DNA of 64,000 nucleotides from JBEKIK01 sp963838495 (GTDB lineage: Bacteria > Planctomycetota > Planctomycetia > Pirellulales > Thermoguttaceae), in NCBI GenBank assembly GCA_963838495.1, contig CAWIRC010000001.1, positions 2,294,001 through 2,358,000 of the forward strand, written 5' to 3'. Position 1 is the stretch's first letter; each line of letters opens with the position of its first letter. The notes beneath the pieces are model-generated. The model did no database searches. It was not told the origin of the DNA and saw nothing but the letters and a program-made list of their open reading frames with translations. Both the position numbers and the translations under genes were made by a program. Shown piece after piece: positions 1-7,578 of this stretch.

Positions 1-2199
1 CTCAACCTGAACCAGTCCCAGCAGTTTACCGGCATCGGCAGGGACCAGTTCGGCGACGCATTAATCGATCAGCCTGACTTTTCCTGGGCGGTGACCGGCG
101 GTACGGGCACGATCGACTCCGCAGGATTATACACAGCCCCGGCAAAACCCGGCTCGGCTGTGATTACGGCCACAAGCGGGTCGTATGCATGCAACGCCAC
201 GGTGAGCATCGTCAACGCGGCGCCTACCGTGGCGGCGGACGCGTCGGCGTGGCCCAATCAGGTTGTCGTCTGGGCGGCGGTCATCAGCGTCTCGGGCAAC
301 GACGACGGCGGAGCGGAGTATTTGACCTACACGTGGTCGGCCACGGGCCCGGCGCCGGTAGGCTTCGACGTCAACGGATCAAACGACGCCAAGGACACCG
401 TGGCCAGGTTCAGCCGGGCGGGCAATTACACGCTTGTGGCCACGATTACCGACGGATACGGCCTGACGGCGACCAGCAGCATGGACTTGACCGTATGCCT
501 GGGCGCGACGATCCGTCCGTTGACCATAATGCCGCCGTACACCAACACGTGGCCTGTCCCGTTCGAGGTCGTTTTCAACGGCCGGGTAACCGATTTCGAC
601 TCCGGCGACGTATCTTTAAGTGGCACGGCTGACCCGGCCATGGCGACAGTCACTCCCGTCGGCGTTGACGGCACGACTTACAATGTGGCGGTCAGCGGCA
701 TGTCAGGCCCTGGCACGGCGGTGATCAATATTATTGCCGACACGGTCCATGACGATTGCGGCAATGCCAACGTGGCCTGCCCAAGCGGCAACAACGTCGT
801 GATGTTCGGCGTAAGCGGCGCGTCGAGTCTCCAGTTGACTGGTCCCGCGTCGGGAAATTTCGGCCCCGGCCAGCCCTTCACCATCACCTGGACTGCCAAC
901 AACGTGCCGCACAACAGCCTGGTAAGCCTGTGCTTGGACAAGGATACGAGGTTTTGGAACGGCAACGAGCGGTGGCTCGAAGTGGACAAGGTGGTTGCCC
1001 GCAACGGTGACGGCTCGTACACCCTCGGCCTGAGCGGAGTCGCGCCGGGCACATACTTCGTGGCCGGATATCTATATAACAGCACTGTAAAATCCTTCAC
1101 TTATTCGCGGATGACGACGAAAATCACGGTTCCGCCGCCAAGCTTGACCATCACCGGGCCGGCGTCGGGTGTGTTTGCGCCGGGCCAGCCCTTGACAATC
1201 ACCTGGACGGCGGCCAACGTATCGGCCAACAGCGTCATCAGTTTATGTTTGGATAGGGATAAAACATTGTGGAACGGCGACGAGTGCTGGATCGAGGTGG
1301 ACAAGGTGGCTGCCGCTAACGGCGACGGTTCGTACAGTTTCGATCCGGCCGGGATTGCCCCGGGCAAGTATTTCGTGGGCGGATACATTTACAACAAGAC
1401 GTTGAAGACGTTTACCAACGCGGAACTGTATACGCCGATTACGATACCGATGCCGACGTTCGCCCTGACCGGCCCGGAGCCGAGAACATTCGCTCCCGGC
1501 TCGCCAGTGACGATAACATGGAACGCCAACAACGTCAGCGGCAACCAGACCGTCAGCTTGTGCTTGGACAGGGATAAGGACTTGTGGAACGGCAACGAGC
1601 GATGGATTGAAGTGGACAATGTGCGCGCCGCCAACGGGGGCGGTTCGTACACTTTTAACCTGACGGGTTTTGCGCCGGGCACATATTACGTGGGGGGATA
1701 CTTGTATGACAAGGTACTTAAGACGTTTATTAATTCGCACCTCTCCACACAGATCTCGATTATTCCGCCGGTATTCAGATTGACCGGGCCGGTGTCTGGA
1801 ACATATACGCCCGGCCAGCCGATAACAATCACCTGGACTGCCGCCAACGTGTCGCCCAGCAGCGTGATCAGCCTGTGCTTCGATCAGGATACGAAGTTGT
1901 GGAACGGCAACGAGCTGTGGATCGAAGTGGACAAGGTGGCCGCAGCGAACGGCAGCGGCTCGTACACGTTCAATCCGGCGGGATTCGCCCCGGGCAATTA
2001 TTACATCGGCGGATACATGTACGACAAAGTGCTGAAGACCTTCACCGATTCGCACCTGACTAAATCCATGAGCCTGAGCGCCGATATCCAGAACGCGGTC
2101 GCCGGCCTTTCTATCGGCAACTCAACCGCAAGCGCCGACAAAAAGAACGAATCGGCGGCGATAGACGCGATTCTCCAGGATCAAACGGCTTGGCTGTAA
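1..2199 (+). CDS. Surface/secreted protein with four Ig-like repeats (5' partial)
   Basis: The frame is open from base 1, so the true start lies outside the window; 732 residues are visible. Residues about 25-60 resemble a bacterial Ig-like segment (GTIDSAGLYTAP) and about 75-155 look like a PKD-type domain. From residue 277 to 690 there are four tandem units of about 105 residues, each with LTGPxSGxFxPGQPxTITW, SLCLDxD, WNGNExWxEVDKV, GSYTF and APGxYxVGGYxY. The unit resembles the Kre9/KNH-type Ig-like fold (PF10342) seen in bacterial extracellular proteins; this is family-level recognition only. The C-terminal 40 residues are not a repeat and show no PEP-CTERM or LPXTG anchor, so attachment is unknown. 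A role in adhesion or the cell envelope is inference. Confidence 0.85.
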   Translation, partial: LNLNQSQQFTGIGRDQFGDALIDQPDFSWAVTGGTGTIDSAGLYTAPAKPGSAVITATSGSYACNATVSIVNAAPTVAADASAWPNQVVVWAAVISVSGNDDGGAEYLTYTWSATGPAPVGFDVNGSNDAKDTVARFSRAGNYTLVATITDGYGLTATSSMDLTVCLGATIRPLTIMPPYTNTWPVPFEVVFNGRVTDFDSGDVSLSGTADPAMATVTPVGVDGTTYNVAVSGMSGPGTAVINIIADTVHDDCGNANVACPSGNNVVMFGVSGASSLQLTGPASGNFGPGQPFTITWTANNVPHNSLVSLCLDKDTRFWNGNERWLEVDKVVARNGDGSYTLGLSGVAPGTYFVAGYLYNSTVKSFTYSRMTTKITVPPPSLTITGPASGVFAPGQPLTITWTAANVSANSVISLCLDRDKTLWNGDECWIEVDKVAAANGDGSYSFDPAGIAPGKYFVGGYIYNKTLKTFTNAELYTPITIPMPTFALTGPEPRTFAPGSPVTITWNANNVSGNQTVSLCLDRDKDLWNGNERWIEVDNVRAANGGGSYTFNLTGFAPGTYYVGGYLYDKVLKTFINSHLSTQISIIPPVFRLTGPVSGTYTPGQPITITWTAANVSPSSVISLCFDQDTKLWNGNELWIEVDKVAAANGSGSYTFNPAGFAPGNYYIGGYMYDKVLKTFTDSHLTKSMSLSADIQNAVAGLSIGNSTASADKKNESAAIDAILQDQTAWL

Positions 2200-2238
2200 G
2201 AAGCGGCCGGTTTAGAACGGGGTAAAGATGCGGCCTGG

Positions 2239-2306
2239 CCCCCGGTGTATTCACCGGGGGCTAAATAGACAACAAAATATCGGTGTATTCAGCGGGGGCT
2301 AAATAG
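2239..2306. repeat. Two copies of the CCGGTG...CACCGG palindrome
   Basis: The first copy, CCCCGGTGTATTCACCGGGG, has perfect 8-base arms around TATT and is followed by GCTAAAT. The second, at 2281-2306, is imperfect (CAGCGG in the right arm). The same element recurs near 14.2, 16.6, 24.3, 33.2 and 41.85 kb. The copies sit between two converging genes and could act as a bidirectional terminator or mRNA end. Confidence 0.8.
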
Positions 2307-2900
2307 GGCGATTCTTTTCGCCGCCAGACAAACGATGCCTATGCCCAATATGGCAAGCACGCAGGGTTCGGGGACGGGCTGCACGCTCACGTCGTCCAAG
2401 TATAACCATTGTGTACTGTCACGAGCGGAGAACTGGAGAACGGCGGTATCGGCGCCGGCCGTCCGTGTGAATGAATATTTGGTATAGGCTGTTTGGCCGA
2501 TGTTAACCAGGGACAGAATCGTGTTGCCGTCCCAAGTCGCAGTGAAGCTGTTACTGCTCGATGATTGGGGATGATACAGCCAGAAAGTGATCGTATACGC
2601 CTGATCGAGAACGGTCGGCACAGTCTGGGCGATGCTGTCGTCGTACTGCAGCGCCGCGGCGAAAGCGGCGGAATACAGGCCGGTGTGGGGACAAGAGGCG
2701 TTGACGTAAAGGCCGGTCCCGCTGGGCGCGAGATTCTTGGTCCAGCCGGTGAAATCGCCGGATTCGAATCCCCCGTTGACGATGAGATCGGCGAAACACG
2801 GCGTTGCCGTGATCGCGCAGGCCAGAAGGATTGCCGCGCACCGCACAATACGGAAGGTCGTATATTTTGATAATAGGTGGGTTAAACGCATTAACATCAC
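2289..2900 (-). CDS. PEP-CTERM sorting-domain protein
   Basis: A 203-residue exported protein. Residues about 15-38 form a hydrophobic signal peptide ending near ATPCFA. The mature protein opens with LIVNGGFESGDFTGW, typical of DUF642-like/carbohydrate-binding beta-sandwich proteins. The C-terminus carries VPEP, a hydrophobic stretch (LAILGIGIVCLA) and basic residues, which is the PEP-CTERM signal recognised by exosortase systems. The expected role is a surface or exopolysaccharide-associated protein; the ligand is unknown. It converges on the preceding surface-protein gene with repeat elements between them. No exosortase gene is in the window. Confidence 0.85.
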   Translation of the reverse strand: MMLMRLTHLLSKYTTFRIVRCAAILLACAITATPCFADLIVNGGFESGDFTGWTKNLAPSGTGLYVNASCPHTGLYSAAFAAALQYDDSIAQTVPTVLDQAYTITFWLYHPQSSSSNSFTATWDGNTILSLVNIGQTAYTKYSFTRTAGADTAVLQFSARDSTQWLYLDDVSVQPVPEPCVLAILGIGIVCLAAKRIALFSPR

Positions 2901-3226
2901 TCTTGTCCTTTAATCCGGATGCGAATATCGGGGGGGTGGAAATCTACGTAACAGCAAACTGAGATTAGCAAATTTTGATTGAATGTCAATGCATCTATAG
3001 GCGGGGATGCTTGCTGCAAGCCAGCGTAAATGAGACCGGAGATGCGGGCAAGAGCCGGAGATGGCGGCAACTATCGCTGCAAACGCCTCAAGTCGATGCA
3101 AAATCCGGCTTTTCAACGAATAAAGCCGTATCGGCCATTACTGGCGAGATTCAGGATTTATTTAGGCGTGATCGCAAAAGGAAGATGGGCCTAAGTTCCG
3201 GCCTGATAACCTATTACACATAAAAG

Positions 3227-3301
3227 GGTGGCTGAGGGGATTCGAACCCCCGACACCCAGAGCCACAATCTGGTACTCTATCCAACTGAGCTACAGCCAC
3301 C
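3227..3301 (-). tRNA. tRNA-His (anticodon GTG)
   Basis: Read on the minus strand, the sequence starts GGTGGCTGTAGCTCAGTTGG, has the anticodon loop ATTGTGG, and a T-arm with GGTTCGAATCC. The acceptor stem GTGGCTG pairs with CAGCCAC. There is an extra 5' G opposite C73, the usual identity element of tRNA-His. The 3' CCA is not encoded. Confidence 0.95.
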
Positions 3302-3369
3302 ATACGATAAATACAGACGTTATTTTATAGAATTAGTTCGTGTCAACGTCAACAGACGGGCAGCCGGGG

Positions 3370-3425
3370 CCCTCACCCTAGCCCTCTCCCGACCAATGCC
3401 TTGCATTGGCGCCGGGAGAAGGAAC
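3370..3425. repeat. Intergenic CCCTCACCC/CTCTCCC repeat
   Basis: One copy of a family that begins CCCTCACCCTAGCCCTCTCCC and closes with its inverted half (GGGAGAAGG). Other copies are at about 19.24, 31.64, 39.03, 41.89, 47.47 and 59.78 kb. This one lies between tRNA-His and the 3' end of prc. Confidence 0.75.
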
Positions 3426-3430
3426 TCAAA

Positions 3431-5608
3431 CTAACGGGCTTTGGCGATCTGGCGGATGTTCAGGTAATTGACGGCGATGTCCATGACCTCATCCAGGTAA
3501 TAATCGTGGACTATGCCCTTATTGGAGTTATTGTTGAGGTCTTCGAAGGTTTTTTCCTCTTCCTTGTCGGCGTTGAACTCTTCGCGCTCTTTGACGAATT
3601 GGGCTTCGTTCAAGGAGACCGATTTTTTGGCTTTCCATTCTTTATAACGGGCGATATTCCGCTGTTCCTTTTGGAATTTTTCGGAGACTTGCACGCGTTC
3701 CGCCGAGAGGCGCCGGAGTTGTTCGCAGATGGGCGGGGTAACGAAATCGTAGTGTTTATAGGACATGGGATCGACGCGGTCGAATTCCATGGGGTAGTCC
3801 AGGTCGGCCTCGCCCACATCGAGGTTGCTGGTCCGGGAAGGAAGTTCGACATCTGCCAGGACGCCGCGTTTTTGCGTGCTTTCGCCGTCGGGCCGATAAA
3901 ATTGCTGCATGGTTACCTTTAAGGCGCCCATGTTGCTTGTGTTGGGCAAATTGGGAAACAGGTGTTGGCCAATATCGAGGAGGCTTTGCACCGTGCCTTT
4001 GCCGTGCGTGGAATGGTCGCCCACGATCAGTCCGCGGCCGTAGTCCTGGATCGCGCCGGCGAGGATTTCGCTGGCCGAGGCGCTGAATTTGCTGGTGACG
4101 ACGACCAGCGGCCCGGACCAGACCATGTTTGGATCCAGATCGTTAAAGGGCGTGACGTGACCGTCGGCGTCCTTTACCTGGACGACCGGACCGCTGGGGA
4201 TGAACAGCCCGGTGAGGTTGATGGCCTCGGTGAGGGAACCGCCGCCGTTTTTGCGAAGGTCGAGGATCACGGCATCCACGCCTTTGCGGTTGAAGTCTTC
4301 GAGAATGGCGCGGACGTCGCGGGTGGAGCTTTTAAAATCGGGAATACCGCGGCGGTTTCCGGTCATGTCCATGTAAAAGCTGGGCAGGTCGATGACGCCG
4401 ATTTTAAAGGGCGCGCCGTCGGGGCTTTTGCCGGCCTCGAAGATCTTGCCCTGCGCCTCTTGGTCTTTGAGCTCGATTTTTTGGCGGGTCATTTTCAGGA
4501 TTTTCTTTTCGCCGCCGGGGGTCAAAACCTCGAGGCGGACGACCGTGCCCTTCGGGCCGCGGATGAGCTTGACCACGTCGTTGAGTTTCATGTCGATCAC
4601 GTCGACGATGGGGCCTTCCTGGTCCTGGCCCACGCCCACGATTTTATCCTCGACTTTCAAGCGGCCGTCCTTATCGGCCACGCCGCCGGGCACAAGATGC
4701 TTGACCACCGTGTAACCGTCGTCGGATTGCAGCGAGGCGCCGATGCCCTCCAGTTCCAGGCGCATCATGATGTCGAAATTCTCCTGCGTGCTGGGCGACA
4801 TGTAATCGGTGTGCGGATCGAACGAAGTGGTCAGCGAATTCAGGTAGACTTCCAGTAATTCGTCGGCGTCGGTCTGATGCATCCGCTTGGCAAAGCTGTG
4901 GTAGCGCTGGGTGAGGCGTTCGACCGGATTTTTTTCTTCCTTCGCATCCTTGGGCTTGGGCTCGGTTGCCGGCTCGGTTAAAACCCGTTTGATGTCGTTT
5001 GCATCGCCGGCGCCTTGAACAGGCCCTTGGGTCGCATCCGCAGCCACGGTCTTCTTTTCCTTGTCCGTTTTCAGAACCAGGACGTCGTACTTCAGCCGCT
5101 TTCGCCAGCGTTCCCGGGCTTCGGCGGGGTTCTTGGGATACTGGAGTTGGTCGCGGTCAACGACCATCTCCTCGTCAACGGTAAAGTCCTGAGGCTGGGT
5201 TAAAAGTTCATCGACCATTTTCACCCGCTCGTCTACCCGCTGCAAATAGCGTTGAAATACGAAATAGGCGAAACTGATGTCGTTGCGTTCGATCAACTTC
5301 ACCAAATCGTCCTGTCGCTGGGTGAATTCGTCCACGTCGGATTGGTAAAAATAGACCTTCATCGGATCCAGGGATTTTAAAAAGGTCTTCATCCAGCGGG
5401 CGGCAATTTCCTTGTCCAGGGAATGACGAGAAAGATGTTCCTGCAGCAGCAGCTTTCTCACGCCTAACGTGATTTGACGGTCTTCAGGCCTGGGACCTAC
5501 CGGATCGGCCCAAACGGCCGGGACAAGACAACCGGCAACAATGGCAATAAATAATGCCATTTTGGAAAGGCGTCGGACATGGGAAAAATATTGGAAACTC
5601 GAACTCAT
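3431..5608 (-). CDS. prc: Tail-specific (carboxy-terminal processing) protease Prc
   Basis: A periplasmic serine protease of family S41 that degrades or trims proteins from their C-termini. The proposed start at 5608 gives MSSSFQYFSHVRRLSK plus a hydrophobic signal peptide ending PAVWA, and has GAGG seven bases upstream; an in-frame ATG at 5641 is the alternative. Order: Tsp N-terminal helical domain (about 40-210), PDZ domain (about 290-370, LVPGGVADKDGRLKVEDKI), S41 domain with DLRKNGGGS, the nucleophile region SASASE near residue 505 and the lysine in HGKGTVQ about 25 residues later, then a C-terminal helical domain rich in charged residues. The total of 725 residues fits the Prc/Tsp branch rather than the shorter CtpA branch. 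It seems monocistronic. Confidence 0.93.
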   Translation of the reverse strand: MSSSFQYFSHVRRLSKMALFIAIVAGCLVPAVWADPVGPRPEDRQITLGVRKLLLQEHLSRHSLDKEIAARWMKTFLKSLDPMKVYFYQSDVDEFTQRQDDLVKLIERNDISFAYFVFQRYLQRVDERVKMVDELLTQPQDFTVDEEMVVDRDQLQYPKNPAEARERWRKRLKYDVLVLKTDKEKKTVAADATQGPVQGAGDANDIKRVLTEPATEPKPKDAKEEKNPVERLTQRYHSFAKRMHQTDADELLEVYLNSLTTSFDPHTDYMSPSTQENFDIMMRLELEGIGASLQSDDGYTVVKHLVPGGVADKDGRLKVEDKIVGVGQDQEGPIVDVIDMKLNDVVKLIRGPKGTVVRLEVLTPGGEKKILKMTRQKIELKDQEAQGKIFEAGKSPDGAPFKIGVIDLPSFYMDMTGNRRGIPDFKSSTRDVRAILEDFNRKGVDAVILDLRKNGGGSLTEAINLTGLFIPSGPVVQVKDADGHVTPFNDLDPNMVWSGPLVVVTSKFSASASEILAGAIQDYGRGLIVGDHSTHGKGTVQSLLDIGQHLFPNLPNTSNMGALKVTMQQFYRPDGESTQKRGVLADVELPSRTSNLDVGEADLDYPMEFDRVDPMSYKHYDFVTPPICEQLRRLSAERVQVSEKFQKEQRNIARYKEWKAKKSVSLNEAQFVKEREEFNADKEEEKTFEDLNNNSNKGIVHDYYLDEVMDIAVNYLNIRQIAKAR

Positions 5609-5760
5609 AGTAGAACCTCTGGTAAAATGGGTGGATTGCATAAAAGCCGCAAAAATTCCGGCCGATTGTCTTAATTCATACTACTCGAGATGGCAAAATG
5701 AAACAAGATCGAGACTTTTTACATAGTTTTGCCCGGAATATTGGCAGGAAAAGGTCATCG

Positions 5761-6114
5761 TTAAATCGCCGACTCCCGGATCATAATCAGCATCATTTTG
5801 AATTGCGCAACGGCTTTGACCGCATGGGGTTTCCCGGCCGGCATGATGACCATCTGCCCGGCGCTAAGGCGAAGCGGCATCCCCGATATGGATATTTCGG
5901 TTTCACCGTCAAGGATGTAGGCCAAGGCGTCGAAAGGGGCGGTATGTTCGCTGAGTTCCTGGCCGGCGTCGAAGGCGAATAAAGTAACGGTGCCGGTCGG
6001 TTTTTTGATCAAAGTTCGGCTGACGACCGCCCCAGTCTGATACTTTATCAACGTTGCGGCATCGGCCACTTTGGCGAAAAGCGCGTGGTCTGCGGATTGA
6101 GATTCCAGGTTCAT
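5761..6114 (-). CDS. Cupin-domain protein
   Basis: A 117-residue single-domain cupin. The beta-barrel motifs are visible as HTAPFDALAYILDGETEI (around residue 60) and MVIMPAGKPHAVKAV (around 90), which include possible metal-binding His residues. Such small cupins often bind a metal and a small ligand or act as sensors; the substrate cannot be told. It lies alone, about 150 bases upstream of prc on the same strand. Confidence 0.8.
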   Translation of the reverse strand: MNLESQSADHALFAKVADAATLIKYQTGAVVSRTLIKKPTGTVTLFAFDAGQELSEHTAPFDALAYILDGETEISISGMPLRLSAGQMVIMPAGKPHAVKAVAQFKMMLIMIRESAI

Positions 6115-6784
6115 ATTATCTTCCTTAATTACGACATACGGGCTGATATTGTTTCAGTTTTTGCCTGTTTGTTTCTTAAATTGTATCTAAAGAACATGTA
6201 TAAAACAGGTTTTAAGTTTTTACGGTTTTACTCATCCATAAGGGTGGTGCGCCAAGGGCAATTCTGGTAATTGGCTAACATCACAACAATTTAAGTACTT
6301 ATCGGGCAAGAAGTTGTGACTTCGGAAAGCCTGCCGAACCTGCCTTGATCTTAAAACCAGGGGTCAATATAATCTGGCCCGCCTGGAATAGGCGACTTTT
6401 CACCTAACGACTTTTCATTGTTTGTTTTAGTGCTTCGACTCGGGCGGATCGGCAGGATCGGCCCGATGCGGTAACGTAGTCCTGCGCACTAAGGTGTGCG
6501 GAGGCAAGGATGCTATTCTGCTGAAATCACGGCCTGAAAGACCGGTTGTGGTTGGATGCGCCGGGTTGCGACCGTGCGCGAATAGTGAAACCGTGCGCGC
6601 GGGGAATAAATTGCAAATTAAAAATCGGGGTTCAGGGTTCAGGGTTCAGGGTTCAGAACTTCGTGGTTCTCGTTCTGTCCTCGCTTCTCGCCGCTACCCA
6701 TTACCTCCTGTTCACTGTCCGTTGCCCACTGTTCACCGTCCACTTAATTTTGCAATTCACAATTTGCAATTTGCAATTTGCAAT
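6115..6784. other. Long non-coding stretch with word-like repeats
   Basis: No convincing gene. The first part is AT-rich and may hold the cupin promoter. From 6628 it contains GGGTTCAGGGTTCAGG tandem words, then four TTGCAATT-type words (about 6752-6790) that run directly into the signal peptide of the next gene. Confidence 0.6.
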
Positions 6785-7264
6785 TTGCAATCATTCTTAT
6801 ACGGATGGTTGTCTGCGGCTATTGTGATTTTTATTGTGGCCACCGCGCAAGGGGAGATTGATTTGCCCGAGGCGAATCATACCGATCCGATCGCCGTAAG
6901 CGCGGACGCCGCCAATCGGTGGACAGAAGGTTCCTATGATGTCTGGTGGTTCCGGGGAAACTGCCGCATCCAGCAGGGCGGCGCAGACGCCGGGTGCCGC
7001 GAGGCGGTGATGTGGATCAAACGGGCCGACGACGATCGGCAGCCCGAAAGCAAGATAATCGCCTACTTGGAAGGCGACGTGGAGGTAACGCGAGCGGGCC
7101 AGTCCGGGCCGATAAAAGTCAAGGACCAGACCTGGCTGGGGCGGTTTGAGACCGATCGGGAGATTCAAGTCTACGCCGGGCAGGCGGCGCAGAACCTGCC
7201 GGGATGCCGCCGATATACCAGCGGGCGATGGAGCGTCGCAATCCGGTTTCGGCCGACACGGTGA
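6785..7264 (+). CDS. LptA/LptD-like outer-membrane assembly protein, N-terminal fragment
   Basis: The frame is open from 6494, but protein-like sequence starts only with the hydrophobic signal peptide YGWLSAAIVIFIVATAQG. A TTG at 6785 is a possible start, though the start is uncertain. Residues after the signal (DLPEANHTDPIAVSADAANRW) match an OstA/LptA-like module, with EGDVEVTR a typical motif. The useful frame ends near 7201. The following sequence continues in another frame at 7204, where adding one G to the GGG run restores LPG-MPPIYQRAMERR. Together with the next two entries this is one gene split by two frameshifts. Confidence 0.6.
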   Translation: MQSFLYGWLSAAIVIFIVATAQGEIDLPEANHTDPIAVSADAANRWTEGSYDVWWFRGNCRIQQGGADAGCREAVMWIKRADDDRQPESKIIAYLEGDVEVTRAGQSGPIKVKDQTWLGRFETDREIQVYAGQAAQNLPGCRRYTSGRWSVAIRFRPTR

Positions 7265-7578
7265 CGCGAAGCGAAGTCCGCCAGGCGCAGTTTACGGCGC
7301 CGGGCACCGACCAAAGATTGGTTGGTCAGCCGGAGGTGATACCGGCGCCGCAGGCGCAGCCCCGGTCCGCAGGCGCAGCCCGGCCGCAGGAGTTGCGGAA
7401 TTTGAACGTGCGGCGGGTTCGCATATTTTCCCGCGGCGACGTGCCGTTCCAGGCGGATTGGAGGCCTGATCCGCGCGGCGGGAATCTGTGGATCGGCACG
7501 ATTAACGGCGGCGTGAACATGGTAATCGATGCGGAGGGGCGCTGGGATCGATCGACATCGCCACCGACCGGATGGTGA
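7204..7578 (+). CDS. LptA/LptD-like protein, middle fragment
   Basis: This continues the preceding fragment (MPPIYQRAMERRNPVSADTV) through a proline/alanine-rich linker into RIFSRGDVPFQ and NGGVNMVIDAEG. Coding in this frame stops being sensible after 7539. Adding one G to the GGGG run at 7536-7539 joins it to GSIDIATDRMVIWT in the next frame, which then runs through the whole barrel. It is not an independent gene. Confidence 0.6.
   Translation: MPPIYQRAMERRNPVSADTVTRSEVRQAQFTAPGTDQRLVGQPEVIPAPQAQPRSAGAARPQELRNLNVRRVRIFSRGDVPFQADWRPDPRGGNLWIGTINGGVNMVIDAEGRWDRSTSPPTGW

Noticed and set aside
3228..3434. 68-residue open frame across tRNA-His
   Set aside because: It is the translation of the tRNA gene and following repeat, a known source of false proteins (MAEGIRTPDTQSH).
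3962..4858. 298-residue plus-strand open frame
   Set aside because: It lies wholly antisense to prc, has no ribosome-binding site and gives a His/Asp/Gly-rich sequence typical of reversed GC-rich coding DNA.
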